A stretch of 64,000 bases of DNA from Terriglobus albidus (GCF_025685425.1 NZ_JAGTAS010000056.1:124001-188000); one strand, 5' to 3'; counted from the stretch's first letter, positions 8,763-18,422 are shown. Made by a program: numbers and translations. The notes: a model not told the origin generated them from the sequence alone.

Positions 8763-9785
8763 ATGTGTCTGGGCTTGAGATTGATCGTAGCTGGTGTTGC
8801 GAGCATCGCGCTGTCTGGGGTGGTAATGAGCCAAACTCCGGATGCGGAGAAACGCGTCGCAAGCGGAGCGGAAATAGTACGGCTCGATCCCGGTTTGGAC
8901 GCCGTGATTGCCCCGGGAACAAAGATCGAGAAGGTTGCGAGCGGCTTCGTGTTTACTGAGGGCCCGATGTGGCGTTCAGGGCGCCTATGGTTTTCAGACG
9001 TCAAGGGCAACAAGATGTACGCACTGACGCCTGACGGCAAATCGGTCCTCTTGATGGACCACTCGGGTGGCATCGACAACGCCTCTTCTGGCGGAGGGTT
9101 CAAAGGATCGAACGGCATTGCGCCCGCCAAGGATGGCAGCGTGCTCGTGACCCAGCATGGAGCCCGAAGGATCGTGCGCCTCGATGAGCACCTGAAGCCC
9201 TCCACGTTCCTCGACCGCTTCGAAGGGAAGAGATTCAACAGTCCGAACGACCTGGTCTTCGCGCCAGATGGGTCTCTATGGTTTACCGATCCACCTTACG
9301 GGCTCGATCGCCAGGATCGCGACCCGGCGAAGGAGTTGGGATTCAACGGCGTATTCCGATATGCCGACGGTAAGCTTACAGCTCCCATCAGAAATTTAAG
9401 CCGGCCAAACGGAATTGGTTTCAACAGGGATGGGAAGACTCTTTATGTCTCCAACTCCGGCCCGGAGATGTTTGTCGAGAAATACAAGGTCGCCGCAGAC
9501 GGCAGCGTCTCGGATGGGACCAAATTTATTGAGTATCCGGGCAGTGCGCCTGATGTCCCAGACGGCCTGAAGCTTGACTCAGCGGACAATCTCTGGACCT
9601 CAGGCCCAGGTGGCATCCGAGTGATATCGCCCGCAGGCAAAGTGCTGGGACAGATTAAGCTGCCGGAAGTAGCCGCAAATCTGGCTTGGGCTGACGGTGG
9701 CAAGACTCTGTACATCACCGCTTCTACGAGCATCTATCGCCTGCGAGTCAAGACGCCCGGGGCGATGCCACTCTACGGACGATGA
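8763..9785 (+). CDS. Exported SMP-30/gluconolactonase family protein
   Basis: 340 residues. A signal peptide of about 24 residues (MCLGLRLIVAGVASIALSG) predicts export. The rest is a six-bladed SMP-30 propeller with family landmarks: SGFVFTEGPMW with the metal-ligand Glu, SNGIAPAKDGSVLVTQHG, FNSPNDLVFAPDGSLWFTD, LSRPNGIGFNRDGKTLYVSN and the late PDGLKLDSADNLW. SMP-30 lactonases use one divalent metal held by Glu, Asn, Asn and Asp to open sugar lactones. The start at 8763 follows GGAG; an in-frame ATG at 8691 would overlap the previous gene. Placed after the PQQ dehydrogenase, it probably hydrolyses the lactone that enzyme makes. Confidence 0.85.
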   Translation: MCLGLRLIVAGVASIALSGVVMSQTPDAEKRVASGAEIVRLDPGLDAVIAPGTKIEKVASGFVFTEGPMWRSGRLWFSDVKGNKMYALTPDGKSVLLMDHSGGIDNASSGGGFKGSNGIAPAKDGSVLVTQHGARRIVRLDEHLKPSTFLDRFEGKRFNSPNDLVFAPDGSLWFTDPPYGLDRQDRDPAKELGFNGVFRYADGKLTAPIRNLSRPNGIGFNRDGKTLYVSNSGPEMFVEKYKVAADGSVSDGTKFIEYPGSAPDVPDGLKLDSADNLWTSGPGGIRVISPAGKVLGQIKLPEVAANLAWADGGKTLYITASTSIYRLRVKTPGAMPLYGR

Positions 9786-9832
9786 TGGTGCGTATAGCTT
9801 TACGAATCGCATCAGCAGGTTAGGTAGGAGCG

Positions 9833-11209
9833 ATGAGCATTAGACATAAAACGAAGGTTCGCTGGGCACTTGCATTCGGCTTATTCGTCTTGAGCGCCGT
9901 TGCCTATCTAGACCGTACAAACCTGTCGATTGCCGGACTGCAGATTAGCCGAGAGTTTGGTCTCGGCAATCAGCGTCTCGGGTGGATGGCGAGCGCATTT
10001 CTTGTCGGCTATGCAGCCTTCCAGGTCCCGTCCGGGTGGGCTTCCGCTCGATTTGGGCCGCGGGTTGTCCTTGCGATCGGTGTTCTATGGTGGGGAATCG
10101 CCACCATCTTCACCGCTCTGTTGCCATCGTCCACCACGCATGCTGTGCTTTTCCTGGTGGCCCTTCGGTTTGGTCTCGGTGTTGGAGAATCCATCATTTA
10201 TCCGGCCGCAAATCAGTTTGTGATGCGATGGTTCCCCTCCCACGAGCGGGGTTTGGTCAACGGACTCATCTTTGCGGGAGTAGGAGCGGGCAGTGGCCTG
10301 ACGCCGCCTTTGCTTACCTGGTTCATCCTTCATCACGGCTGGCGTTCTGCCTTTTGGTTCAGCGCGGCAGTCGGCATTCTGGCAGGCCTCCTCTGGTGGT
10401 TGGTTGCGAGAGACCGGCCGGAAACACATCCGTTGGTCAGTGAAATCGAACTCAGGACAATTCGCGAAGTGTCACCGGGCGATTCGCCGGATTCAGGACA
10501 TCCGCAGCCAGAATCGAACAAAATCTCCTGGAAGGAGATTCTGCATCGGTCCGATCTGCTTGCTCTTATGGGTGCATACTTTGGGTTCTTGTATATCGCC
10601 TGGGTCTACTTCAGTTGGTTTTTTATCTACATGGCCCAGGTTCGCGGCTTCGATCTGAAGGCCAGCGCACGGTACACAATGCTTCCGTTCCTTTCGATGA
10701 CAATCTTCTGTCTTCTAGGAGGCAAGCTGACCGATGTACTTACACGCAACTACGGTCTTCGGGTGGGAAGGTGTGGACTCGCAGCGGCTGCATCGTTGCT
10801 GACGGCGTTGTTTCTTGTGCTCGGATCTCAGCTTCATAATCCACAACTGGCAGGTCTGACACTTGCTGCCGGAGCGGGTGCACTGTATCTGTCGCAAAGC
10901 GCTTACTGGTCTGTTGCAATCGACATTGCAGGTCCAAGCTCAAGCGTCTTCTCAAGCATCATCAACATGGGTGGTCAAATCGGCGGCGCCGTCACCGCTT
11001 CATTGACTCCATGGATCGCGCAGCGATTCGGCTGGACGACATCTTTCGCCACAGCGGCAGGTTTTGCAGTTCTCTCCGCGATCTTTTGGTCGACCGTCCA
11101 TCCGGAACGGCCCCTATCTCCCAGATCTACCGACCCGAGGCGTCTGTCGAGTGACGACAGGAACAAGATTGAATTTCATAACGGAGTCATTGAGGAGGCA
11201 AGCCTGTGA
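9833..11209 (+). CDS. MFS transporter, anion:cation symporter (sugar-acid) type
   Basis: 458 residues with 12 predicted membrane helices. The first helix region reads ALAFGLFVLSAVAYLDRTNLSIAG, broken here as ALAFGLFVLSAV and AYLDRTNLSIAG; the DRTNLS motif is typical of the ACS family. The loop GWASARFGPRVVL is the MFS motif A region, and LGVGESIIYPAANQFVMRWF is the ACS-type helix 4. Family members import hexuronates, galactonate, glucarate, tartrate and similar acids with protons. TAGGAG precedes ATG 9833 at five bases. It follows the lactonase by 47 bp and fits uptake of the acid formed by the dehydrogenase and lactonase. The exact substrate is not visible. Confidence 0.85.
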   Translation: MSIRHKTKVRWALAFGLFVLSAVAYLDRTNLSIAGLQISREFGLGNQRLGWMASAFLVGYAAFQVPSGWASARFGPRVVLAIGVLWWGIATIFTALLPSSTTHAVLFLVALRFGLGVGESIIYPAANQFVMRWFPSHERGLVNGLIFAGVGAGSGLTPPLLTWFILHHGWRSAFWFSAAVGILAGLLWWLVARDRPETHPLVSEIELRTIREVSPGDSPDSGHPQPESNKISWKEILHRSDLLALMGAYFGFLYIAWVYFSWFFIYMAQVRGFDLKASARYTMLPFLSMTIFCLLGGKLTDVLTRNYGLRVGRCGLAAAASLLTALFLVLGSQLHNPQLAGLTLAAGAGALYLSQSAYWSVAIDIAGPSSSVFSSIINMGGQIGGAVTASLTPWIAQRFGWTTSFATAAGFAVLSAIFWSTVHPERPLSPRSTDPRRLSSDDRNKIEFHNGVIEEASL

Positions 11210-11244
11210 TTTTTATTTCAGACCGGCAATTTCCTGGAGGAAAG

Positions 11245-12156
11245 ATGGTTAAGAGGCCTTGGTTCGCGTTGTCGCTCTTGCTCATCATTACGTCCGCAGG
11301 CTATACGCAAACCAGCACTCCCGCGGCGCAGGCCGCCCGGACGCTCGATCAACGCATCGGCCACACCGATCCGGCGAAGGCCAACCACCTTACGGCGGTG
11401 CATGACGGTCCGGGGTCAATGGATTTCCGTCCATTGCTTGGGTTGAACTCTCTCGATACGAACCTGATCTTCTTCCATCGCGGCGTTATTCAGCCCAAGA
11501 GCGGCATCGGCCAGCATTTTCATAACAAATGCGAAGAGATGTTCGTCATTCTGGATGGTGAAGCGGAGTTTACCGTCGACGGCCACACATCTCTCGTTAA
11601 AGGGCCGGCTGGAGTGCCGGATGTCATGGGGCATGCCCACGCTATTTACAATCCGACGGACAAGCCGGTCCAATGGCTGAATATCAATGTGGGATTGAGC
11701 AAGACCTACGACGCCTTTAACCTGGGAGACCCTCGTCTCGGGGTAAACCTCGATCCCATTCCTCAGTTCATGACAATGCATTTGGATCGGGCGTTATTGA
11801 AGCCGATCGAGCACATGGAAGGCGGTACCGGAACTGTCCAATACCGCAGAGCCCTTGCTCCAAGTGTGTTCTCAACCGTGTGGTCTTACGTGGATCATTT
11901 GGTAATACCGCCGGGGAGCTCGGTGGGGCCGGTGACCAAAGCTCAAATGAGCGAGGTCTACTATGTTCTATCTGGAGCAGGTGAGGCGCGCATTGGAACG
12001 GAGAAGGCTGCGATTCAGACTGGAGACGCCATTCCGGTCCGGCTAAACGAAGAACACAGTTTTACCAGCAGCGGTAACCAGCCGCTTGAATTCATGATTG
12101 TTGGCGTTGCTAAGGACTTCGCATCCAAGGATGCACTCATGAATGCCAGACGCTGA
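11245..12156 (+). CDS. Exported double-cupin protein
   Basis: 303 residues. A signal peptide (MVKRPWFALSLLLIITSAG, cleaved near TQTS) sends it to the periplasm. Two cupin domains follow. The first, about residues 70-150, has the metal-binding pattern GQHFHNKCEEMFVILDGEAE and a later GHAHAIYNP. The second, about 200-290, has a weaker pattern (VIPPGSSVGPVTKAQMSEVYYVLSG) lacking the paired His, so probably only the first binds metal. GGAGGAAAG precedes ATG 11245, which rules out the in-frame start at 11206. It follows the transporter by 35 bp, in the same operon. It could be an isomerase, a dioxygenase-like enzyme or a sugar-binding protein. Confidence 0.75.
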   Translation: MVKRPWFALSLLLIITSAGYTQTSTPAAQAARTLDQRIGHTDPAKANHLTAVHDGPGSMDFRPLLGLNSLDTNLIFFHRGVIQPKSGIGQHFHNKCEEMFVILDGEAEFTVDGHTSLVKGPAGVPDVMGHAHAIYNPTDKPVQWLNINVGLSKTYDAFNLGDPRLGVNLDPIPQFMTMHLDRALLKPIEHMEGGTGTVQYRRALAPSVFSTVWSYVDHLVIPPGSSVGPVTKAQMSEVYYVLSGAGEARIGTEKAAIQTGDAIPVRLNEEHSFTSSGNQPLEFMIVGVAKDFASKDALMNARR

Positions 12157-12321
12157 TGGAGGGGGTAGTCTACGATCAGCAAATTCAAAATGGTCATGTA
12201 AGAAAGCGATTTGAGGTTTCAGAAACAGAGACCCAGGAGCGCCGTCGCCTTGCTGTCGTGAGGTTTATGGCATCGCGCGTAGAACGTTTGCACCGCAAAA
12301 TTGGATCTTGGAGAAATAAAG

Positions 12322-15255
12322 ATGCGCGTCTGGGCATGGGTATGTGCGGCCACATTGATAGTGGCCGCGGTTGGTGCGGAGGCCAAGTCGGTCTACACAC
12401 AGCGGCCTGACGATCCGCATGCCGTCTACCTCGAGAACGGCGCTTTTGGGGTAAAGGGGGATGGCGCCTCCGATGACTCTGACGCGCTGCAGGCCGCCAT
12501 CAATAAAGTGCAGGAGACCACTGCAGCGGGCATCGTGTATCTTCCGCACGGTCGCTATCGTTTGACCAAGACCATTTATGTCTGGACCGGCATTCGTATT
12601 GTCGGTTACGGGGCTGAGCGTCCTGTTCTGTTTCTTGCTCCCAATACGCCGGGTTTCCAGGATGGCCATGACTTCCTCGGCACAGGCCGCTATATGGTGC
12701 AGTTCGCCTCGAATCGTCCTCAGCGAGGCGGCCCGGTGGTCGATGCCAATGAATTCACCTTCTATAGCGGCATGAGCAATGTGGACTTCGAGATTGGTGA
12801 TGGCAATGCGGCCGCGATCGCTATCCGTTTCCATGTGGCGCAACACTCGTCTCTGAATCACATCGACCTTCACATAGGACATGGTCGTGCCGCCCTGGAA
12901 GATGTTGGCAACCAGGCGAGTGACCTGAAGATCTACGGCGGAGAATACGGCATTATCTCGGTGAAGACCTCGCCGGCCTGGCAGTTCCTGTTGATGGACT
13001 CGATCCTCGAAGGCCAGCGCAAGGCCGCCATTCATACGCAGGAGGTCGGCATGACGCTGATTCGTAACCGGATCGCGAAGACTCCGGTTGCCGTCGAGAT
13101 CAGCAAGGGAATGCCAGAGCAACTCTATGGCCGCGATCTTGTCCTGGAAGACATCAGCCGCGCCGGTGTTGTCGTCGGCAATGTGTGGGCGGCGCACTCC
13201 CAGATCACGCTGGATAGCATTGCCTGCAACAACGTGGTGAAGATGCTGGAGAATGGTGAAAGCGCGACCGGTTACACGGAGATCAAAGCGCCGGGAAGGT
13301 TCTGGAGAGAAGCCCAGCTAACCCTCGGGCTGGAGATCGGCAATGATGGACGGGAGGCCGGCTACGCTCTTCGTCATCGCGAGATCCCGCTGAAATCTGC
13401 TGCATCGTTGGCGAAGACCGATATTCCTGAGCTTCCGGCGATGAACGAATGGGTCAACGTGCATACGCTTGGCGTTCAGGGTGATGGCGGCACGGATGAC
13501 ACGCCCGCGCTGCAGAAGGCGATCGACACCCACCGCGTGCTCTACCTGCCGGAGGGTATGTACCGCTTAACGGGCACGCTGCATCTGAAGCCAGACACAG
13601 TGCTCATCGGCATGAATCCGGTAACCACCATGCTGATACTGCTGAACCAGGAACCGGCATTCTCCGGTACGGGTGCGGAAGTCCCCATGGTGGAGAGCGC
13701 GCGCGGCGGCAACGCCATGATGATGAGCATTGGCATCGGTACGGGGTTTGGCAACCCGCGCGCCGGCGGTGTGATGTGGCGTGCAGGGGCTTCGTCGTTT
13801 CTTGACGATGTGAACTTCAGTATAGGTCGTGGACGCGCCAACAATTTAGTCAGTCCCAACGCTCCGCCGACCTCTCCGCGCACAGGTCCGCGTCAGGAAA
13901 CTTCTGAGAGCGAGCAGCCCAGCCTGTGGGTTGGCGAGGGCGGCGGCGGTCTCTTTCGTGGCATCTGGACGGCGAATACGACCGCGAATGCTGGTCTTGT
14001 CGTGGAGAACACGAGCACGCCCAGCATCGTTTACCAGATGTCCTGCGAGCACCACATGCATTTCGAGACTCGCTTTCACCAGGCGCAGAATTGGACTGTC
14101 TATGCGCTGCAAACCGAAGAAGAAAAGCCCGCGGGCGCCGAGGCTTTCGCAATCGAGTTGGTGAACTCACAGCACATTCTGTTCACTAACCTGTTTATGT
14201 ACCGGGTTTCGCGTAACACGATGCCTAAACTCAATGCGGTTGAGTCTAAGGGCTCCAGCGATATCCGGCTGGAGAATGTGCACGTCTTCAGCATGACCCG
14301 CCTGGCCTATGACAACGCAGTGATGGACTTCAGCAGCGGCGTGAAGGTGCGCACCCATGATTTCACGACATTTCTGATCGGGCCAGAGCTGAAGCCTGGA
14401 GCTCCGGTACCGATGCCGGAAGGCGTCTTTGCGGCAAATGCAAAGCTTGAAAAGCTGGCGGATGGTTTCAGCAATGCCGCCGGCCTGACGGTGGATGAGA
14501 AGGGGACGCTCTATTTCACCGATGCGGCGATGCAAAAGATCTATCGCTGGGACGACACAGCGAAGAAGGCTGAGATCGTCTCAGCGGACGTACCTGATCC
14601 TCGCGTAGTGCAATGGGTGAAGCCCGGTCTTTTGCTCGCGATGGATTACTCCAAGTCTGTCTATGCTGTGCCTCTTGACGGCGGCAAAGCTCAGAAGATT
14701 GCCGAAGGAACGATCGAACCCACAAGCGGCAAACTTGCGATTACGAGCGGTTTTCACAACGACATCGGTTCGTTGCAGAGGCAGATCAACCATAGCGGCT
14801 ACATCTTTGCTCCGCGCAGCAACATGGCCGTCACGGGATTTACGACCGATGAACACCGTGGGTACTTCACCGCGCCGCAGAGCGATGTGACCCTGGTTGC
14901 TGGTGGGACCTGGCTGCCCTACATGCAGGCCAGCCAAATGGGGACGCTTGCTGTCGGCGGAGAGACGGTGGTGGTCAGCGAAGACGATGACAAGACGTAT
15001 CGCGTCAAACTCGACAACATTCGAACGCTGAGTGCAGGTATCTTCGCCGAGCGGGGAGGTACGGGCATTGCGCAGGATGCGGCCGGCCACGTCTTCATTG
15101 CCGCCGGACAGGTCTATATCTACGACGCAACCGGCAAGCAGATTGGAGTGGTAGAGATTCCTGAGCGCCCGTCCAGCCTCGCTATTGGTGGCGCAGACCG
15201 AAAGATGCTCTTTATCGGAGCGCGCGGGGGTTTATATAGCCTGCATTTGAAATAA
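12322..15255 (+). CDS. Secreted protein: two pectate-lyase-type beta-helices fused to an SMP-30-like propeller
   Basis: 977 residues with a signal peptide (MRVWAWVCAATLIVAAVGAEA). Residues about 45-90 (FGVKGDGASDDSDALQAAI, IVYLPHGRYRLTKTIYV) begin one pectate_lyase_3-type beta-helix. About 385-435 (LGVQGDGGTDDTPALQKAI, VLYLPEGMYRLTGTLHL) begin a second. From about residue 705 the chain changes to a propeller: LEKLADGFSNAAGLTVDEKG, TLYFTDAAMQKIYRWDD and later blades, like SMP-30 lactonases. A polar Pro/Ser-rich loop lies near 510-535. GGAG at 12309-12312 supports ATG 12322. It ends the operon and may combine glycan cleavage with lactone handling, but neither active site is proven. Confidence 0.78.
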   Translation: MRVWAWVCAATLIVAAVGAEAKSVYTQRPDDPHAVYLENGAFGVKGDGASDDSDALQAAINKVQETTAAGIVYLPHGRYRLTKTIYVWTGIRIVGYGAERPVLFLAPNTPGFQDGHDFLGTGRYMVQFASNRPQRGGPVVDANEFTFYSGMSNVDFEIGDGNAAAIAIRFHVAQHSSLNHIDLHIGHGRAALEDVGNQASDLKIYGGEYGIISVKTSPAWQFLLMDSILEGQRKAAIHTQEVGMTLIRNRIAKTPVAVEISKGMPEQLYGRDLVLEDISRAGVVVGNVWAAHSQITLDSIACNNVVKMLENGESATGYTEIKAPGRFWREAQLTLGLEIGNDGREAGYALRHREIPLKSAASLAKTDIPELPAMNEWVNVHTLGVQGDGGTDDTPALQKAIDTHRVLYLPEGMYRLTGTLHLKPDTVLIGMNPVTTMLILLNQEPAFSGTGAEVPMVESARGGNAMMMSIGIGTGFGNPRAGGVMWRAGASSFLDDVNFSIGRGRANNLVSPNAPPTSPRTGPRQETSESEQPSLWVGEGGGGLFRGIWTANTTANAGLVVENTSTPSIVYQMSCEHHMHFETRFHQAQNWTVYALQTEEEKPAGAEAFAIELVNSQHILFTNLFMYRVSRNTMPKLNAVESKGSSDIRLENVHVFSMTRLAYDNAVMDFSSGVKVRTHDFTTFLIGPELKPGAPVPMPEGVFAANAKLEKLADGFSNAAGLTVDEKGTLYFTDAAMQKIYRWDDTAKKAEIVSADVPDPRVVQWVKPGLLLAMDYSKSVYAVPLDGGKAQKIAEGTIEPTSGKLAITSGFHNDIGSLQRQINHSGYIFAPRSNMAVTGFTTDEHRGYFTAPQSDVTLVAGGTWLPYMQASQMGTLAVGGETVVVSEDDDKTYRVKLDNIRTLSAGIFAERGGTGIAQDAAGHVFIAAGQVYIYDATGKQIGVVEIPERPSSLAIGGADRKMLFIGARGGLYSLHLK

Positions 15256-15337
15256 CGCTACGAGACTGAAAAACGCTGTGAAGTGCGGTCGCAGCGCATG
15301 CGCTCTTGAATTTAAATCGATTTGGGAACCGATGATC

Positions 15338-15883
15338 TTAAGCCAGGCACGAAAATATCTCCCGATAAAACTCGGGATGCGATTGCCAGGTCTGTCCCGT
15401 GACCAGCCGGCCATCACGAACGGCCTGCTGGTCTATAAACGTACCTCCAGCTTGCTCTGCTTCGAAGCGAACGTGTTCATAGCAGGTAATGCGTTTTCCT
15501 TTCGTGAGGCCTGAGGCGGTGAGTATCTGGATGCCATGGCAGATAGCAAAGATCCACTTCTCCTTCGCATCGAATTCACGGACAACATCGAGCAACCGCC
15601 GATCGTTGCGGAGGTACTCAGGAGCACGGCCTCCCAAAATGAGAATGGCATCGTAGTCATTCACATTAATTTGGTCGAACGAGACCTCGGACTCCAGACC
15701 ATAGCCGGGCCGCTCGATGTAGGTATCCCATCCCGGCTCGAAGTCGTGCATGACGAGATTGAGGCGACGAATAGAAGGGGCAGCAACTGTGGTGCGCCAG
15801 CCTGCCTCACGAAACCGATGGACCGCATAAAGCGCTTCGTACGATTCGCCGGCATCTCCGGTGACAATCAAGATATGTAGCAT
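15338..15883 (-). CDS. DJ-1/PfpI family protein
   Basis: 181 residues, cytoplasmic. It has the class I amidotransferase-like fold of PfpI/YhbO proteins: the N-terminal strand MLHILIVTGDAGESYEAL with the conserved Glu13, the GG turn (ILILGGRAPEYL), and the nucleophile elbow AICHG with Cys115-His116. Family members are proteases, glyoxalase or deglycase-type enzymes, or chaperones that protect against carbonyl and oxidative stress. The ATG at 15883 is where homology begins; the longer in-frame version lacks family content and is not used. It converges on the beta-helix/SMP-30 gene and diverges from GH3. A role against reactive sugars is possible. Confidence 0.85.
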   Translation of the reverse strand: MLHILIVTGDAGESYEALYAVHRFREAGWRTTVAAPSIRRLNLVMHDFEPGWDTYIERPGYGLESEVSFDQINVNDYDAILILGGRAPEYLRNDRRLLDVVREFDAKEKWIFAICHGIQILTASGLTKGKRITCYEHVRFEAEQAGGTFIDQQAVRDGRLVTGQTWQSHPEFYREIFSCLA

Positions 15884-16045
15884 TCGGTGACCAATGTACC
15901 ATTCCGTGGACTTCAACGTCACACCGCATCGAGAGGTAAAGGAAGTACAAATCGGCACGTCCAAATGGGCGTCCCAATCCCGAAATAATCCTTGCTTCAG
16001 GACCATTTAACGAACCCGACGACTTCAGATAGCGACGGAGGCCAA

Positions 16046-16143
16046 GTCTTCTGCTTTCAAGAAGATGAGCAACGTTAAAAGGTTCTGAACAATTTTGTGC
16101 GAGATAGAACTTCACAAACTGCTGTCCAGCTTGCAGGATTCGT
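16046..16143 (+). repeat. Shared upstream module, copy A (upstream of GH3)
   Basis: About 98 bp that align with 20479-20573 upstream of TonB receptor 1. Matches start at GTCTTC and are strongest over TTGTGCGAGAT-GAACTTCACA and GCTTGCAGGATTCG. By eye roughly three quarters of positions agree, far above chance for noncoding DNA. It ends about 80 bp before the GH3 start, where a promoter or regulator site would sit. The likely purpose is co-regulation of the two genes. Confidence 0.65.
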
Positions 16144-16220
16144 TCGTTGGTAACGAGGGCAATGCCATCCCGGATTCCAAGAGCATCTTCAAAACAAGAA
16201 CACAATCGAGAGGAGTAGTT

Positions 16221-18422
16221 TTGCAACGGAGCGGGTATAGAAAATGGGTTCTTTTATTCTCTGCTGTTCTTATATCGGCCACACTCAAGGCAGACGCGCA
16301 GATCGAGTATCCATTCCGCGATCCGAAGTTAGGGGATGAGGCGCGGATTGCGGACTTGCTCAAACGTCTGACCCTGCAGGAAAAGGTTGACCTTATGGGA
16401 GGACATGCGAAGGTCCCTCGCCTGCATCTCGTCCTTTCCGATGAGGCTGAAGGTTTGCACGGGCTCGCACTCGGCGGCCCCGGCGGATGGGGCCCACGCG
16501 GTCGTCCCCCTTTACCGACCACCACCTTTCCCCAGGAGAAGGGGCTGGGTGCGACATGGGACCCGGCGCTGATGAAGAAGATCGGTGCTCTCGAAGGAGA
16601 GGAGGCACGGTACTACTATCAGAACCCCGCATTCGAGTTCGGTGGAATTGTGGTGCGTGCGCCTAATGCTGATCTGAGCCGTGATCCACGCTGGGGCCGC
16701 ACAGAAGAGTCAATGGGAGAAGATCCCTATCTTGTCGGCGCAATGACGGTGGCATTCATTCATGGGCTACAGGGGCCTGATCCCAGACACTGGCAGGCCG
16801 CATCTCTGATGAAACACTTTCTTGCGAATGAAAATGAGGATGGCCGATCCTATACATCCTCGAATTTCGATGAACGTCTTTTCCGTGAGTACTATTCCGT
16901 TCCATTCCGTATGGGCTTCGAACAAGGTGGATCCCGTGCCGTGATGGCTGCCTACAATTCCTGGAATGGTACCCCCATGATGATCAACCCTGTTCTTAAA
17001 GATGTTGTGCTCAAGGAGTGGGGTAATGACGGGATTATTTGTACTGACGGCGGTGCGCTGGGACTTCTGATCACAGATCATAAGAGCTTTCCCGACAAAG
17101 AACATGGTTCCGCTGCCGCCGTTAAAGCTGGTATCAATCGGTTCCTTGATGACTTTCAACCCAATCTCACGAAGGCCCTTAACGAAGGCCTGGTGACTGA
17201 GGCTGATATGGATGCGGCGCTCAGAAACCTGCTGCGTGTTCATCTTCTCCTGGGAGAGTTGGATCCGCCCGGCGTTGATCCTTACGGGAAGATTGGCTGC
17301 GAGCAGAAGGCCGAACCTTCGCCATTGAGTCGTACCACCAGTAGGGAACTGGTGCGCCAGGCAACGGATGAATCGATCGTCCTGCTGAAGAACGAGAATC
17401 ACGCGCTGCCACTGGATCGCGCGAAACTCAAGACCATCGCGGTCATCGGTCCCTGGACCAATGAAGTCCTGCTTGACTGGTACAGTGGAACGCCACCGTA
17501 TAGCGTGAGCATTGCGCAGGGAATCAAAGAAGCCGCGCCAGGGGCCAGGGTTCTATTGAGCGACGGTTCCGATGTTGCCGAAGCACAGAGTTTGGCTAGA
17601 CAAGCCGATGTGGCTATTGTCGTCGTCGGGAATCATCCCACCTGTAATGCTGGATGGGCTCGCTGCCCCATACCTTCCAATGGCAAAGAAGGTATCGACC
17701 GGAAAACTCTGGTCCTGGAACAAGAGGACCTGGTGAAACAAATCCTTTCCGCCAACCCTCATACCATTGAGGTGCTACGCTCCAGCTTCCCCTATGCGAT
17801 TACCTGGAGCCAGGACAAGGTACCCGCGATTTTGCATATGACCCACAACAGTGAAGAGGAAGGTCATGGACTTGCCGACGTACTCTTCGGCGAATATTCG
17901 CCGGCAGGGCGCCTGAACCAGACCTGGCCTGCAAGCGATGCGCAACTACTTCCGATGACTGATTACAACATTCGGCACGGCAGCACCTATATGTACGCGA
18001 AGCAAAAACCGCTTTATGCGTTTGGGTACGGACTGAGCTATACAACGTTCGCATATGAAGATCTAAGCCTTAGCTCTAAAAAAGTGAATGCCGATGGCGA
18101 AGTCCGTGTAAGTGTGAGGGTAAAGAATACGGGCAATCGTGCCGGCGACGAAGTGGTACAGATCTATGTTCAACATCTCGGTTCGGCAGTGGAACGTCCT
18201 CTGCTTGAGCTCAAGGCGTTTGAGCGTATCCATATCCAATCGGGAGCCACCAGAAATGTTGTATTCCATCTCAAACCGCGCGATCTGGCCTATTGGGATG
18301 AAGCTGGTCACGTCTGGCGCATCGAGAAAGAACCGATTCGGGTACTTGCCGGAGGATCAAGTGACAAGCTTCCCATTCAGGCGACTCTCCATGTTGGGAA
18401 TACGGGAGAGTACAAACCATGA
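16221..18422 (+). CDS. Glycoside hydrolase family 3 protein (beta-glucosidase/beta-xylosidase type)
   Basis: 733 residues. I place the start at TTG 16221 because GAGAGGAG lies just upstream and the product then begins with a normal signal peptide (MQRSGYRKWVLLFSAVLISA...ADAQ). Residues about 40-380 are the GH3 N-domain with VRAPNADLSRDPRWGRTEE, LMKHFLANE (KHF) and the nucleophile loop GIICTDGGAL with Asp276. About 400-620 are the C-terminal alpha/beta sandwich (SIVLLKNENHALPL, GRLNQTWP, FGYGLSYTTF). About 640-725 form the fibronectin III-like domain. It should release terminal beta-glucose or beta-xylose from oligosaccharides in the periplasm. It ends 23 bp from the convergent malectin gene. 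Confidence 0.88.
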   Translation: MQRSGYRKWVLLFSAVLISATLKADAQIEYPFRDPKLGDEARIADLLKRLTLQEKVDLMGGHAKVPRLHLVLSDEAEGLHGLALGGPGGWGPRGRPPLPTTTFPQEKGLGATWDPALMKKIGALEGEEARYYYQNPAFEFGGIVVRAPNADLSRDPRWGRTEESMGEDPYLVGAMTVAFIHGLQGPDPRHWQAASLMKHFLANENEDGRSYTSSNFDERLFREYYSVPFRMGFEQGGSRAVMAAYNSWNGTPMMINPVLKDVVLKEWGNDGIICTDGGALGLLITDHKSFPDKEHGSAAAVKAGINRFLDDFQPNLTKALNEGLVTEADMDAALRNLLRVHLLLGELDPPGVDPYGKIGCEQKAEPSPLSRTTSRELVRQATDESIVLLKNENHALPLDRAKLKTIAVIGPWTNEVLLDWYSGTPPYSVSIAQGIKEAAPGARVLLSDGSDVAEAQSLARQADVAIVVVGNHPTCNAGWARCPIPSNGKEGIDRKTLVLEQEDLVKQILSANPHTIEVLRSSFPYAITWSQDKVPAILHMTHNSEEEGHGLADVLFGEYSPAGRLNQTWPASDAQLLPMTDYNIRHGSTYMYAKQKPLYAFGYGLSYTTFAYEDLSLSSKKVNADGEVRVSVRVKNTGNRAGDEVVQIYVQHLGSAVERPLLELKAFERIHIQSGATRNVVFHLKPRDLAYWDEAGHVWRIEKEPIRVLAGGSSDKLPIQATLHVGNTGEYKP

